Origin: Vibrio zhanjiangensis | Lineage (GTDB): Bacteria > Pseudomonadota > Gammaproteobacteria > Enterobacterales > Vibrionaceae | NCBI RefSeq assembly: GCF_030161235.1 | Contig: NZ_BSPW01000012.1 | Span: forward strand, 50,102-114,101 | DNA: 64,000 nt | Direction of reading: 5' to 3' | In this document: positions 18,604 through 27,303 of the stretch, piece by piece | Position numbering within the stretch: position 1 is the first letter of the stretch | How the letters are laid out: every line of letters starts with the position of its first letter | Made by a program: the position numbers and the translations under genes | The notes under the pieces: generated by a model | Told to the model about the DNA's origin: nothing | Databases searched by the model: none | What the model saw: only the letters and a program-made list of their open reading frames with translations

Positions 18604-18956
18604 AATTCATTCCCTACCACTTCAGCTAACTTCTCGACCTGGTGAGCAACACCAACGGCATCTTCAACATCAATTTGAACAGCAATTCCTTGTCCTGACT
18701 CTTGATCAAATTCACCAACCTCACTTATTTTTTCCAGAATATGCCGAGAAAGGTGTTCTTCGACTACGAAAAGAAGGACGTCTTTTTGCACTTCTAAAGT
18801 CAGACCAAAAAAAGTTCGCTTCTTATTCAGCCCCTCACCTCTTGCATTATTGATAACTGTAGCTCCAGTTGCCCCAGCCTCTCTTGCAGCATCAAGTACA
18901 ATGTCCGTTCTACTGTCTTCGACAAAAGCGAGTATCAATTTAAAGCGCATTTTCAT
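18600..18956 (-). CDS. P-II-like signalling protein in the DUF1538 operon
   Basis: A 118-residue protein with the ferredoxin-like P-II fold pattern: an opening strand [30 protein letters not shown], a T-loop region at about residues 37-56 (ARGEGLNKKRTFFG) and a B-loop-like segment near 82-96 (EFDQESGQGIAVQIDVEDAVGV). Classical GlnB/GlnK would have the uridylylated Tyr in the T-loop apex; here that tyrosine is missing, so control by GlnD is unlikely. P-II proteins bind ATP/ADP and gate transporters, which fits the operon with two membrane proteins. An AGGAGA ribosome site lies within the end of the preceding gene, overlapping it by 17 bases. Confidence 0.82.
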   Translation of the reverse strand: MKMRFKLILAFVEDSRTDIVLDAAREAGATGATVINNARGEGLNKKRTFFGLTLEVQKDVLLFVVEEHLSRHILEKISEVGEFDQESGQGIAVQIDVEDAVGVAHQVEKLAEVVGNEL

Positions 18957-19734
18957 TATTCTCCTGTGATGAATTTCTGTTCAGCCACTGAGTAATTTGG
19001 GCGTATCCCATAACAGATATTATGGGGAACAGGCTTGCAAAGGCAATGAGTCCAAAACCATCAATCATAGGGTTTCGTCCAGGTACGGTAGAAGCAAGCC
19101 CCAATCCAAGAGCGGCAACCAAAGGTACAGTGACTGTCGACGTTGTGACGCCCCCCGAATCATAAGCAAGTGGCACAATAAGTTTTGGGGCATAAAATGT
19201 TTGAATAACCACAACTATGTAACCGGCAATAATGTAGTAGTGGATGGGATCACCAACAACGATCCTATAACTGCCTAATGAGATACCAAAGGCGACCCCA
19301 AGAGCGACCGAAATACGAAGTCCATTGACACTGATCGAGCCCCCGGAAACCTGATTGGCTTTAATGGCAACCGCAATAAGAGAAGGCTCTGCAATGGTTG
19401 TGCTAAAACCTATACAAAAGGCAAACAAGTACACCCAATAATAATCTTGCCAACCAATATCGCCTTCTACCGAAGTACCAAATTCTTGTAAGAAAGAGGG
19501 TTTAGTTAGCTGCATAGCCATGGTTTCCCCAAGCGGAAACAAGGCAAGCTCGAGACCAATAAGAAATAGCGAAAGTCCGAGAATAACATAACCAAAACCA
19601 GCAACAACTTTGGGCCAATTCGCCACAGGTCTGCGCAAAACAGCGAACTGAAAACCAAAGATGATTGATGCAATTGGCAGTACATCACCTATTGTACTAT
19701 GAAATGTGCTTATAAATTCGGACGAATCAATCAA
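18940..19734 (-). CDS. DUF1538 membrane protein, second subunit (UmpB-like)
   Basis: A 264-residue polytopic inner-membrane protein. It shares with the upstream gene product the DUF1538 signatures: [14 protein letters not shown] (residues 60-73), [15 protein letters not shown] (109-123) and a long re-entrant-like block [16 protein letters not shown] with [19 protein letters not shown] (190-237). The two are therefore an ancient tandem duplication. To my recollection a DUF1538 pair from Halomonas was reported as a two-component Na+(Li+,K+)/H+ antiporter called UmpAB. Cation antiport is thus the leading hypothesis. Translation starts in an ATGA overlap with the first subunit. The protein ends in a hydrophilic tail. 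Confidence 0.8.
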   Translation of the reverse strand: MIDSSEFISTFHSTIGDVLPIASIIFGFQFAVLRRPVANWPKVVAGFGYVILGLSLFLIGLELALFPLGETMAMQLTKPSFLQEFGTSVEGDIGWQDYYWVYLFAFCIGFSTTIAEPSLIAVAIKANQVSGGSISVNGLRISVALGVAFGISLGSYRIVVGDPIHYYIIAGYIVVVIQTFYAPKLIVPLAYDSGGVTTSTVTVPLVAALGLGLASTVPGRNPMIDGFGLIAFASLFPIISVMGYAQITQWLNRNSSQENNENAL

Positions 19735-20465
19735 GTGACCACCATTCCGTAAACCATAACAAACATCATCGGCAATAGAGAAGCAAACGCAATTAAGCCA
19801 AATCCATCTAGCATAGGATTACGGCCTTTTATTGCTGAAGCTAGACCTACGCCGAGAGCTGTGACAAGGGGTACTGTTATTGTTGAAGTCGTCACCCCAC
19901 CAGAGTCGTACGCAACGCCAATAATACTTTCTGGAGCAAACATAGTAAGAACAACAACACCAATGTATCCACCGATTATCATGTACTGAATAGACCACCC
20001 CTTAAGTATACGCAGCACACCCAGCATAATGGCTATACCCACTGAGAGAGCGACGGTGTAGCGAAGACCGTTCGCGTACTGCGTCATAGCAGCATCATCC
20101 AAAGCAATCATACCTCCTTCTGCAGCGACTTGGGCTGCTTCTGCAGCAACCGCGGTAAGAGCAGGTTCTGCAACTGTGGTTCCAAACCCTAAGCAAAATG
20201 CAAACAACATTAACCAAGCAACACTTCCTTTGCGAGCAAACGCTTGTGCCATCGACTCTCCAATAGGAAACAGTCCCATCTCCAGCCCAAAAATGAAGAA
20301 AGAAAGTCCCATCACAACCAATACTAAGCCAAAGAGTATTGACAGCATATTAGGTAAAGGTTCTTGCAACACAATAAGTTGGAAAAAAGCAATCACAGCC
20401 ACAATCGGCAGTAAATCTCTTAAACTTCCTAAGAACGCTTTCAAAAGTGCAGCTAGCGCCTGCAT
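19731..20465 (-). CDS. DUF1538 membrane protein, first subunit (UmpA-like)
   Basis: First gene of a four-gene overlapping operon. The 244-residue polytopic protein carries [14 protein letters not shown] (residues 60-73), [15 protein letters not shown] (93-107) and [16 protein letters not shown] with [17 protein letters not shown] (185-230). These Gly/Ser/Thr-rich loops with conserved Glu and Asp suit an ion path. Roughly six or seven hydrophobic helices are visible. The 230-base intergenic region upstream is shared with a divergent gene. Physiological substrate unknown; Na+/H+ exchange as for UmpAB is plausible. Confidence 0.8.
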   Translation of the reverse strand: MQALAALLKAFLGSLRDLLPIVAVIAFFQLIVLQEPLPNMLSILFGLVLVVMGLSFFIFGLEMGLFPIGESMAQAFARKGSVAWLMLFAFCLGFGTTVAEPALTAVAAEAAQVAAEGGMIALDDAAMTQYANGLRYTVALSVGIAIMLGVLRILKGWSIQYMIIGGYIGVVVLTMFAPESIIGVAYDSGGVTTSTITVPLVTALGVGLASAIKGRNPMLDGFGLIAFASLLPMMFVMVYGMVVT

Positions 20466-20694
20466 ATGAACCTCATATTCGTCTATCTACTAGTAACCAT
20501 GGCAAGAACAAAACAAATTAAGTGTGACTCAAACTGGGCCATAGACAAAAAAAATCAGAAAATAATGATTTTGTGATAGCCGTAAGTTTTGAACAATTGA
20601 TGATCCTAAATGTCGCTAACTCGCTATAATTATTAGAATTGCTATTCTGATAGACTCATTGAAATTGTAGTTTTGCAGGACAGAGGAGAGCTGA

Positions 20695-21609
20695 ATGAGA
20701 GTACTGCTAACGGGTGGAACAGGCTTTATCGGTAAAGAGCTGTTAAAATATTTTACCACCTACGAGGTGACACTTTTAACGCGCTCTCCACTCAAAGCAA
20801 AAGAAATGGTTAGTCATGCAGACATGGGGAACATAACTTATCTTTCTGATTTAAATAAATTAAGTGACCTTAACGAATTTGATGCCGTGGTCAATTTAGC
20901 GGGTGAGCCCATCGCCGATAAACGTTGGACTAAAAAACAAAAAGAAATCATATGTCATAGTCGCTGGAAAATCACAGAAACAATCGTCGAGCTTATTCAT
21001 GCCAGCACTTCTCCACCTTCAGTTTTTATCAGCGGTTCCGCTGTTGGCTACTATGGCGATCAACAAGAGCACCCTTTCGATGAGGGCTTACATACTCATC
21101 AGCAAAATTTTCCTCATCAAGTGTGTGCAAAATGGGAAGAAATTGCCAACCGCGCTCGCTCTGACTCTACCCGTGTTTGTATATTGCGAACTGGAGTTGT
21201 TCTTGGTGTTGAAGGTGGGGCATTGAAGAAGATGATGCTGCCATACAAACTTGGTTTAGGTGGGGCGATCGGTAGTGGTGATCAGTACATCCCGTGGATA
21301 CACCTACTTGATATGGTTCGAGGTATCATTTACTTACTCACAACAGAACATGCGTACGGAGAGTTTAATTTGTGCGCCCCACACCCAGTTACAAACAAGC
21401 ATTTTAGTCAAACCCTAGCTAAGTTACTTAAAAAACCACACCTGTTGTCTACTCCGAAATGGCTACTAAAGATAGCCATGGGTGAAAGTGCTGTACTTTT
21501 GTTTGATAGCTTGAGAGCTAAACCCAAAAAACTCACAGAACTTGGCTTTCACTTTAGCTACTCTCGCATCGAACCCGCAATGAAAAACTTATTACAGCAC
21601 GCGGATTAA
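20695..21609 (+). CDS. TIGR01777-type NAD(P)-binding epimerase-like protein (YfcH family)
   Basis: The 304-residue extended-SDR protein has the dinucleotide-binding GGTGFIG at residues 7-13, the SGSAVGYYGD segment with the likely catalytic Tyr, and a C-terminal DUF1731-type region ending near PKKLTELGF. E. coli YfcH is the model relative; its substrate is not established. The start follows a GGAGAG ribosome site. It is divergent from the DUF1538 operon, with a short gap before the next SDR gene. Confidence 0.88.
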   Translation: MRVLLTGGTGFIGKELLKYFTTYEVTLLTRSPLKAKEMVSHADMGNITYLSDLNKLSDLNEFDAVVNLAGEPIADKRWTKKQKEIICHSRWKITETIVELIHASTSPPSVFISGSAVGYYGDQQEHPFDEGLHTHQQNFPHQVCAKWEEIANRARSDSTRVCILRTGVVLGVEGGALKKMMLPYKLGLGGAIGSGDQYIPWIHLLDMVRGIIYLLTTEHAYGEFNLCAPHPVTNKHFSQTLAKLLKKPHLLSTPKWLLKIAMGESAVLLFDSLRAKPKKLTELGFHFSYSRIEPAMKNLLQHAD

Positions 21610-21653
21610 TCTGTATGCTAAGCCGATAAAATATATAGCGAAACAAGTTTATC

Positions 21654-22481
21654 ATGGCAAAATCTATTCTCGTTACTGGCTGCTCAACAGGTATTGGATA
21701 CACATGTGCTCACGCTCTTCACAAAGCAGGATATCAAGTTATCGCATCATGCAGGCATTTCGATGACGTTAAACGACTACAAAATGAAGGGCTCACCTGT
21801 ATTCAACTTGATTTAAGCGACACAAATAGCATCGAACACGCTGTCGAAAAAGCGCTCGAAATAACGGGCGGTAGACTCGACGCCCTGTTTAACAATGGCG
21901 CCTATGGTCAGCCCGGTGCATTGGAAGACCTTCCTACCCAAGCGTTAAGAGAACAGTTTGAAACCAATTTTTTTGGTTGGCACCATCTTGTCAAACAAGT
22001 ATTACCAATAATGCGTAAGCAAGGAAATGGCCGAATAATACAAAACAGTTCTGTGCTCGGTTTTGCAGCAATGCCGTACCGAGGTGCTTACAATTCGTCT
22101 AAATTTGCACTAGAAGGCTGGAGCGATACTCTGCGCCTAGAACTTGCTGACACCAATATCAAAATAAGCTTAATCGAACCCGGTCCGATAGAAACTCAAT
22201 TTAGAAAAAATGCTCAAAAAGCCTTTGAAAAATGGATAGGTATCAACTCGAGCGTTCACCATGAATACTATAAGAAACGCATAAAGGAGCTTGGAAATGA
22301 GACCTCAAGCAGTACTTTTGCGCTCCCTCCCGAATCTTGTATCAGACCATTATTCCATGCATTGGAAGCAAGGAAGCCCAAAGTACGTTATCGAATTACA
22401 ACACCCACTAAGGCTTTTGCATTATTAAAACGTGTATTGTCTAGTCGTCTACTAGACAAACTTTTAGTGCGAGTATCTTAA
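21654..22481 (+). CDS. short-chain dehydrogenase/reductase, YbbO-like
   Basis: A classical SDR of 275 residues: the nucleotide-binding motif TGCSTGIG is near residues 8-15, NNGAYG replaces the usual NNAG motif, and the catalytic Ser-Tyr-Lys triad is in NSSVLG and YNSSKFALEG. After the catalytic core comes the roughly 80-residue helical tail typical of E. coli YbbO, an NADP-dependent aldehyde reductase. Proximity to cnoX, qmcA and ybbJ matches the E. coli ybb cluster and supports this orthology. The exact substrate is unknown. Confidence 0.87.
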   Translation: MAKSILVTGCSTGIGYTCAHALHKAGYQVIASCRHFDDVKRLQNEGLTCIQLDLSDTNSIEHAVEKALEITGGRLDALFNNGAYGQPGALEDLPTQALREQFETNFFGWHHLVKQVLPIMRKQGNGRIIQNSSVLGFAAMPYRGAYNSSKFALEGWSDTLRLELADTNIKISLIEPGPIETQFRKNAQKAFEKWIGINSSVHHEYYKKRIKELGNETSSSTFALPPESCIRPLFHALEARKPKVRYRITTPTKAFALLKRVLSSRLLDKLLVRVS

Positions 22482-22579
22482 ACACAGATGTCATCATAGC
22501 GTAATAATAAAAAGATAAACTAACTAATGAGGTCATCGACTTCACAATTATATGAAAGCGTTACATTCGGAATAAAAAC

Positions 22580-22645
22580 ATGACATTGAACCAATTAAAC
22601 TGGCTAAGTGTGGGTGTTGCGCTAACTTTGTTCATCATTTTGTAA
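22580..22645 (+). CDS. possible 21-residue single-span membrane peptide
   Basis: In the 305-base gap between the SDR gene and cnoX there is a short reading frame encoding MTLNQLNWLSVGVALTLFII plus Leu, essentially one transmembrane helix with a short polar N-terminus. A modest GGA lies nine bases before the ATG. A strong bidirectional terminator begins about 20 bases after its stop, so something ending there is transcribed. Size and composition resemble small membrane proteins of enterobacteria, but no family is recognised. The rest of the gap shows nothing else. Confidence 0.4.
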   Translation: MTLNQLNWLSVGVALTLFIIL

Positions 22646-22665
22646 ACGCCTCCACTTTAATTTGG

Positions 22666-22695
22666 AAAAATACCGCTGTATTGGCGGTATTTTTG
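22666..22695 (+). terminator. bidirectional intrinsic terminator
   Basis: ATACCGC (22670-22676) pairs with GCGGTAT (22684-22690), with an A run before and TTTTTG after. It ends transcription from the ybbO-like gene or the small frame before it, and isolates cnoX. Confidence 0.85.
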
Positions 22696-22786
22696 TATTT
22701 GTACGCCACAGGCTAGCAAGGGCTTGATATTTCCCAACCGCGCCCATATGTCGGTGATATAACAATTTTTTGCAAGGAACCCGCTA

Positions 22787-23641
22787 ATGCAGTCGCCATT
22801 TATTGTCGAACTCAACGAGCAAAATTTTCGTCCAGTACTCGAAGGATCAATGCAAACTCCCGTGCTTATCCATTTTTGGGCATCGATGAGTGAGGCAAGC
22901 ACACAACTCATTCCACAGCTAAAAGAGTTAGCACAACAATACAGTGGAGCTTTTACATTGGCGCTCTTAAACTGTGAGCAAGAGCAAATGATTGCCAGCC
23001 AGTTTGGTGTTCAAACACTGCCTACCCTAGCACTGTTTGTAAACGGTCAACCTGTTGACGGTCTTGGCGGACCACAAGATCTGCAAACAGTACAAGCTAT
23101 GTTAGCTAATCATCTACCCAGCCAAGATGAACTCAATGTCAAACAAGCGATGGAGTTCATTCAAACACAAGAGTATGGCCAAGCCTTAACTCTCCTTCAG
23201 GCATTACCAGATGAACTAAAGCAAAAAGGTGATGTAAAGCTAGCAATTGCAGAATGCCTCGTTGAAACCCAAAATTTTGAACAAGCAAAAGTCTTACTAG
23301 ATAACATTCCTTTGGAATATCAAGACAGTCGCTACAAAGGATTAGTAGCTAAACTGGAACTACACGAGCAATCTGCAAACAGCCCAGAAATTCAATTGCT
23401 TGAACAACAATTTCAAGCAGATTTAACTAATGCAAAGCTGGCAGCTGACCTAGCGTTGAGTTATCACCAAGTTAATCGGGACCAAGAAGCACTCGACATC
23501 CTTTGGCGCTTTTTAAGTACAGATTTGAATAGTCTCGATGGTGAAATAAAAAAACATTTTATGGATATCCTTGCTGCTCTGGGGCAAACCAACCCAATAG
23601 CCTCTCAATATAGACGCAAGCTATACTCACTCCTATATTGA
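22787..23641 (+). CDS. cnoX: chaperedoxin CnoX (YbbN), thioredoxin-like co-chaperone
   Basis: CnoX is a holdase that protects oxidation-sensitive proteins and hands them to GroEL and DnaK. The 284-residue protein has an N-terminal thioredoxin fold (about residues 5-110) and a C-terminal TPR-like helical half. The canonical redox site is replaced: after VLIHFWA comes SMSEAS, so neither active-site cysteine is present, and only a single cysteine (LNCEQEQ) occurs early in the protein. The redox arm is therefore absent and only the chaperone function is likely. It sits in a ybbO-cnoX-qmcA-ybbJ neighbourhood. Confidence 0.9.
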   Translation: MQSPFIVELNEQNFRPVLEGSMQTPVLIHFWASMSEASTQLIPQLKELAQQYSGAFTLALLNCEQEQMIASQFGVQTLPTLALFVNGQPVDGLGGPQDLQTVQAMLANHLPSQDELNVKQAMEFIQTQEYGQALTLLQALPDELKQKGDVKLAIAECLVETQNFEQAKVLLDNIPLEYQDSRYKGLVAKLELHEQSANSPEIQLLEQQFQADLTNAKLAADLALSYHQVNRDQEALDILWRFLSTDLNSLDGEIKKHFMDILAALGQTNPIASQYRRKLYSLLY

Positions 23642-23650
23642 TTTTGCAAA

Positions 23651-23704
23651 AAGACAAAGCCGACTAACCTGAAGTTGGACACTTTGGTTAAGCGGCTTTG
23701 TCTT
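23651..23704 (+). terminator. long hairpin after cnoX
   Basis: AAGACAAAGCCG (23651-23662) is perfectly complementary to CGGCTTTGTCTT (23693-23704), with a 30-base intervening segment in which AACC/GGTT can pair further. It begins ten bases after the cnoX stop. The tail is not T-rich, so termination may be weak. The inner sequence resembles insertion-sequence ends in style, but no transposase is present. Confidence 0.45.
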
Positions 23705-23793
23705 CGCCCTAGAAATAAATCTTTAGTCAGTAGCAATAACCAAACTATCCAAATTCTCAGCATCTTATGTTAAACATCGAAACAAGTGATTGA

Positions 23794-23886
23794 TCATCCT
23801 TGATTGCATTCTTGAAAGTAATTATTTCCCAAGTATCCTCCATGCTGATACGAAAGCTTACCATCCCGAGTCTTTGATGTTGGCAT
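23794..23886 (-). CDS. possible 30-residue small protein (unsupported by homology)
   Basis: Within the 360-base gap between cnoX and qmcA, the minus strand holds a 30-codon frame starting ATG with AAGGAAAT just upstream. It encodes MPTSKTRDGKLSYQHGGYLG followed by ten more polar residues. It has protein-like composition rather than an AT-rich random look. It could equally be a remnant of a larger gene. Nothing else is visible in the gap apart from the cnoX hairpin. Confidence 0.2.
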   Translation of the reverse strand: MPTSKTRDGKLSYQHGGYLGNNYFQECNQG

Positions 23887-24005
23887 TATTTCCTTGTCTC
23901 AATACTGATAGAGTCTGAAATATGTAATTATCTTGCATTTATATCATTGTATTTAACACCAAACTAAGCAACAATCAGCATAAAGATTTAGATACGGATT
24001 TACAT

Positions 24006-24923
24006 ATGATCATCGACTCTATTGCTACCATCGGGATTCTATTGGTTGTCGTCATCGCATTTATCATTGCAGGAGTGAAAACTGTTCCTCAAGGTAACCA
24101 TTGGACTGTTGAACGTTTTGGTCGCTACACGCATACGCTCAAACCAGGATTAAACATTATTATTCCCTTCATCGATAGAATTGGACATAAAATCAATATG
24201 ATGGAGCGTGTTCTCGACATTCCCGCTCAAGAGGTGATCTCAAAAGACAATGCTAATGTTACCATTGACGCGGTTTGTTTTGTCCAAGTAATCAATGCGG
24301 CACAAGCGGCATACGAAGTCAACGATTTAGAACATGCGATTCGTAATCTAACCCTCACCAACATCAGAACAGTGCTCGGCTCAATGGAGCTAGATGAAAT
24401 GCTCAGTCAAAGAGATATGATCAACGGTAAATTACTCTCTATTGTCGATGAAGCCACTAACCCATGGGGTATTAAAGTCACACGCATCGAGATCAAAGAT
24501 GTACAACCTCCCACCGATCTTACCGCAGCTATGAATGCGCAGATGAAAGCCGAACGAAACAAGCGTGCCGAAATACTAGAAGCAGAAGGCATACGCCAAG
24601 CAGAAATTCTCAGAGCTGAGGGGCAAAAACAATCCGAGATACTCAAAGCTGAAGGTGAAAAACAAGCAGCAATATTGCAAGCAGAAGCTCGGGAGCGCGC
24701 TGCAGAAGCAGAAGCTCGCGCAACGACCATGGTCTCAGAGGCGATAGCTCAAGGTGACATGCAGGCTGTCAATTACTTTATTGCCCAAGGTTATACAGAT
24801 GCACTGCGCAGTATTGGCCAAGCTGAAAATGGCAAAATCATCATGCTACCGCTTGAAGCGACTGGTCTTATGGGGTCGGTTGCTGGTATTGCCGAAATGT
24901 TCAAACAATCTGAACAAAAATAG
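24006..24923 (+). CDS. qmcA: SPFH/Band 7 membrane protein QmcA
   Basis: Stomatin-like inner-membrane scaffold protein of bacterial membrane microdomains. The 305-residue protein has an N-terminal membrane span (about residues 4-21), the SPFH domain (to about 175) and a long Ala/Glu-rich coiled coil with repeating [24 protein letters not shown] units (about 180-240), typical of this family. E. coli QmcA interacts with FtsH/HflKC. A partner NfeD-type gene follows 12 bases later, the universal pairing for this family. Confidence 0.93.
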   Translation: MIIDSIATIGILLVVVIAFIIAGVKTVPQGNHWTVERFGRYTHTLKPGLNIIIPFIDRIGHKINMMERVLDIPAQEVISKDNANVTIDAVCFVQVINAAQAAYEVNDLEHAIRNLTLTNIRTVLGSMELDEMLSQRDMINGKLLSIVDEATNPWGIKVTRIEIKDVQPPTDLTAAMNAQMKAERNKRAEILEAEGIRQAEILRAEGQKQSEILKAEGEKQAAILQAEARERAAEAEARATTMVSEAIAQGDMQAVNYFIAQGYTDALRSIGQAENGKIIMLPLEATGLMGSVAGIAEMFKQSEQK

Positions 24924-24935
24924 GCAGAGGTCCAC

Positions 24936-25394
24936 TTGCTCGAATTACTCGATTCTATTAACCATTGGCATTGGCTAGCATTTGGGCTTGTGTTGCTAGC
25001 TATGGAATTATTTGGTACTGCTGGATACTTTCTTTGGCTTGGTATCTCTGCACTGCTCATTGGACTCTTGCTGTCTGTATTGCCAATGAGTTGGCAGTTA
25101 CAATGGATAGCATTCGCCGTGTTTTCATTGGTCACATCTTGGTTATGGTGGCGGAAGCAATTTAATCAAGATGTTTTTGATGATGAACACAGACAACTGA
25201 ATCAAAAGCAAAAACAAATGCTAGGGCAAACGGTTGTGATTGAAGAGGACATAGCTCCTGGACGACACAGAATTAAAATTGGTGATAGCACTTGGTCTGC
25301 TCAAACCGACCACCCCATAGCGGCTGGAACCCTAGTCGAAGTGACCCAAGTGAATGGAATCATTTTAACGATCGAAGAGAAGAAACTCAGTTAA
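24936..25394 (+). CDS. ybbJ: NfeD-family membrane protein YbbJ
   Basis: The 152-residue partner of QmcA has three closely spaced hydrophobic helices (about residues 10-75) followed by a soluble OB-fold domain (about 95-150, LGQTVVIEEDIAPGRHRIKIGDSTWSA split by turns), the standard NfeD layout. It starts at TTG with AGAGG five bases upstream; no ATG fits. Probably stabilises the QmcA scaffold in the inner membrane. Confidence 0.9.
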   Translation: MLELLDSINHWHWLAFGLVLLAMELFGTAGYFLWLGISALLIGLLLSVLPMSWQLQWIAFAVFSLVTSWLWWRKQFNQDVFDDEHRQLNQKQKQMLGQTVVIEEDIAPGRHRIKIGDSTWSAQTDHPIAAGTLVEVTQVNGIILTIEEKKLS

Positions 25395-25453
25395 ACCAGC
25401 AAAAGTTATCACCTGTCACAATAATTTCATTTTCAAACTACCAAACAATATCA

Positions 25454-25477
25454 GAAGAGGCATAGCAATGCCTCTTC
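25454..25477 (+). terminator. terminator of qmcA-ybbJ
   Basis: GAAGAGGCAT pairs with ATGCCTCTTC over a four-base loop about 60 bases after ybbJ, followed by CTATATTT. The stem is strong and the T tract weak. Confidence 0.6.
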
Positions 25478-25678
25478 CTATATTTACCCACCTTATATCC
25501 TAACCATTGATTGCGTAAAAACGCCATTTCGCTTGATATTGCCGAGTTCGCTTGCATACTTATTATTGCATAGCTCATGTGACACTCATCAATCAGGCTT
25601 TACTTGCATGGCTACTTTTTATTCAGCATTCAACACAAACCTATTCACCTAAACCTCGACTATGGAGCGAGAAAACGA

Positions 25679-25858
25679 ATGAAAGCAAAACTGACACTGC
25701 TACTGCCTGTTTTAACTATTATCTCATTTAATCTTCAAGCCAACGGTGATCAAGGCGGAAGGACATTAAGCTCAGAAGTAAAGTGTGAACTTAAGAAAGG
25801 TCAAGTTCAACAACTCCCTCCCTTGTATTGCAAAATGTTCAATGGCAAAGCGCTCTAG
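25679..25858 (+). CDS. small secreted protein of unknown function
   Basis: The start chosen gives 59 residues: a signal peptide (MKAKLTLLLPVLTIISFNLQ, cleavage after QANG or nearby) and a mature peptide of about 37 residues with two cysteines (VKCEL and LYCKM) that could form one disulfide. An upstream in-frame ATG at 25604 would put 25 polar residues before the signal peptide and is unlikely. A GGAG lies somewhat far upstream. It stands alone between ybbJ and a convergent porin gene. No family recognised. Confidence 0.55.
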   Translation: MKAKLTLLLPVLTIISFNLQANGDQGGRTLSSEVKCELKKGQVQQLPPLYCKMFNGKAL

Positions 25859-25905
25859 AAACATTTTACGAGAGGAGTCCAATACTCCTCTCCGTGATAC
25901 CGCGA

Positions 25906-27303
25906 CTAAATAAAGCTATATGGTATTAACACTTGGAAACGGATGTCGGTTTCATCTGCATCTTTAGCACCAGCGAATTCGTCGCGCTCAAGAATGGTTC
26001 CATGTAAACGAATTGTTGTACCTTTTAGTGAGCCACTCTGAAGTGAGTAGGCAATGGTGGCATTCACTGCGTATTCGCTTTCATAGTCCCAATCCCCCGA
26101 TGCACCACTGGCTGCAGAATCAGATCCAGTACCATAACCCAGCCCTAAATAATAATTCCAGCCATTACCCTGATCGTATGACACGCGATTATACCATGCG
26201 ATTTCCCCTGATTTATTCCAATCGGAAAGCGCGTCCCAGTATTGGGACCAAGTACCATTGGTCATACCATAGGTGTGGATAGTTCGTGGCACAAAATCAG
26301 CTCGATTATCTGTGTCTGTGTAACGCAGTTCAGAGATCCAAGCGAGCTGCCCAAAAGAGTGTTGTAATGAGAGTCCGGCGTGATAGCCTAAACCATCATA
26401 TTTCACATCATCGTTGACAGCATAAAAATCAGCCGCAAGTACGGTATTTTCGCTATGTTGATATTTTAGGTACGCCTTGTAGGAAGAGTTATCATGTTCA
26501 TCGGTATAGCTAGTAATTTGATTTGTCCCCCAATCAACATTTGAGTAACGCACTCCTGTTGCTTGGCCTATGCCAAGTTGTATATACACACTGTCTGTTA
26601 TTTGCCCATTAAGGCCAAGAGAATGGAGGTAGCTCCATGATGTGTCAGACCAAAGTGGTGCTGCATAATCATCTTCATGCAATAGCCAAGGTGCCGTAAA
26701 TTGGTCAGCACCAAAATAGCTCAGATTATATTCTCCAACTTTTGTATTTAACTCAAAGCCGCGGTAAGTACCGGGAACAAAACTCCAAACATTACCCACG
26801 GTACCATTACCGCTAGATTGCAGCATACCGAACCGAGCATTAAATTCTTCACCAGACTTAAATTTGAGTGCAGCTTTATATACTTTAAGCTGATCACCTT
26901 CTCCAGCCCCCCAATCTAGATTCGAACAGGTTGAAATCTCATTGCATAAATACCCATCATCACCTTTCAAACTCTCGTTGTAGAGGTCTCCCGAATAGTA
27001 AGCTGCAAGATCAGCCCCGAGCCATCCTTCATGGTGACCAGAAGAAAAGTCCAATATTGCGTTGTAGGCAGAGTAATCTAATCGGCTCCAACGCTCCCCA
27101 TCACTTCCTCCCGGTTTGCCCGATGTTCGCGTTCTAGAGCGAGTGTCCACCACAAACAAGGCGTTGAGTGTCGAATCTTGCATGAACTCATCCACGGCTT
27201 CGACATATTGGTCACCTGCAGCACTCTCTGTCGATGCTAACACTGGGCTAGAGACTGCTAGCATAGCTAGTACAACTGAAGACAATTTAAAATATTTGTC
27301 CAT
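25906..27303 (-). CDS. OprD-family outer membrane porin, chitoporin-like
   Basis: A 465-residue protein with a signal peptide (cleavage after about residue 23, VLA-STE) and a beta-barrel mature part rich in Tyr, Trp, Asp and Gly. It ends in the BAM signal PYSFI. The N-terminal WSRLDYSAYNAIL and the arginine/aspartate-rich strands suit OprD-type specific porins. In V. cholerae the gene next to ligA (VC0972) is an OprD-like chitoporin induced by chitin oligosaccharides. Position next to ligA supports orthology, so uptake of chitooligosaccharides across the outer membrane is the likely role. A long, AT-rich upstream region suggests regulated expression. Confidence 0.72.
   Translation of the reverse strand: MDKYFKLSSVVLAMLAVSSPVLASTESAAGDQYVEAVDEFMQDSTLNALFVVDTRSRTRTSGKPGGSDGERWSRLDYSAYNAILDFSSGHHEGWLGADLAAYYSGDLYNESLKGDDGYLCNEISTCSNLDWGAGEGDQLKVYKAALKFKSGEEFNARFGMLQSSGNGTVGNVWSFVPGTYRGFELNTKVGEYNLSYFGADQFTAPWLLHEDDYAAPLWSDTSWSYLHSLGLNGQITDSVYIQLGIGQATGVRYSNVDWGTNQITSYTDEHDNSSYKAYLKYQHSENTVLAADFYAVNDDVKYDGLGYHAGLSLQHSFGQLAWISELRYTDTDNRADFVPRTIHTYGMTNGTWSQYWDALSDWNKSGEIAWYNRVSYDQGNGWNYYLGLGYGTGSDSAASGASGDWDYESEYAVNATIAYSLQSGSLKGTTIRLHGTILERDEFAGAKDADETDIRFQVLIPYSFI

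Noticed and set aside
23757..23864. 35-codon minus-strand frame after cnoX
   Set aside because: It overlaps the better 30-codon frame in another phase, has a weaker start context and no recognisable features.
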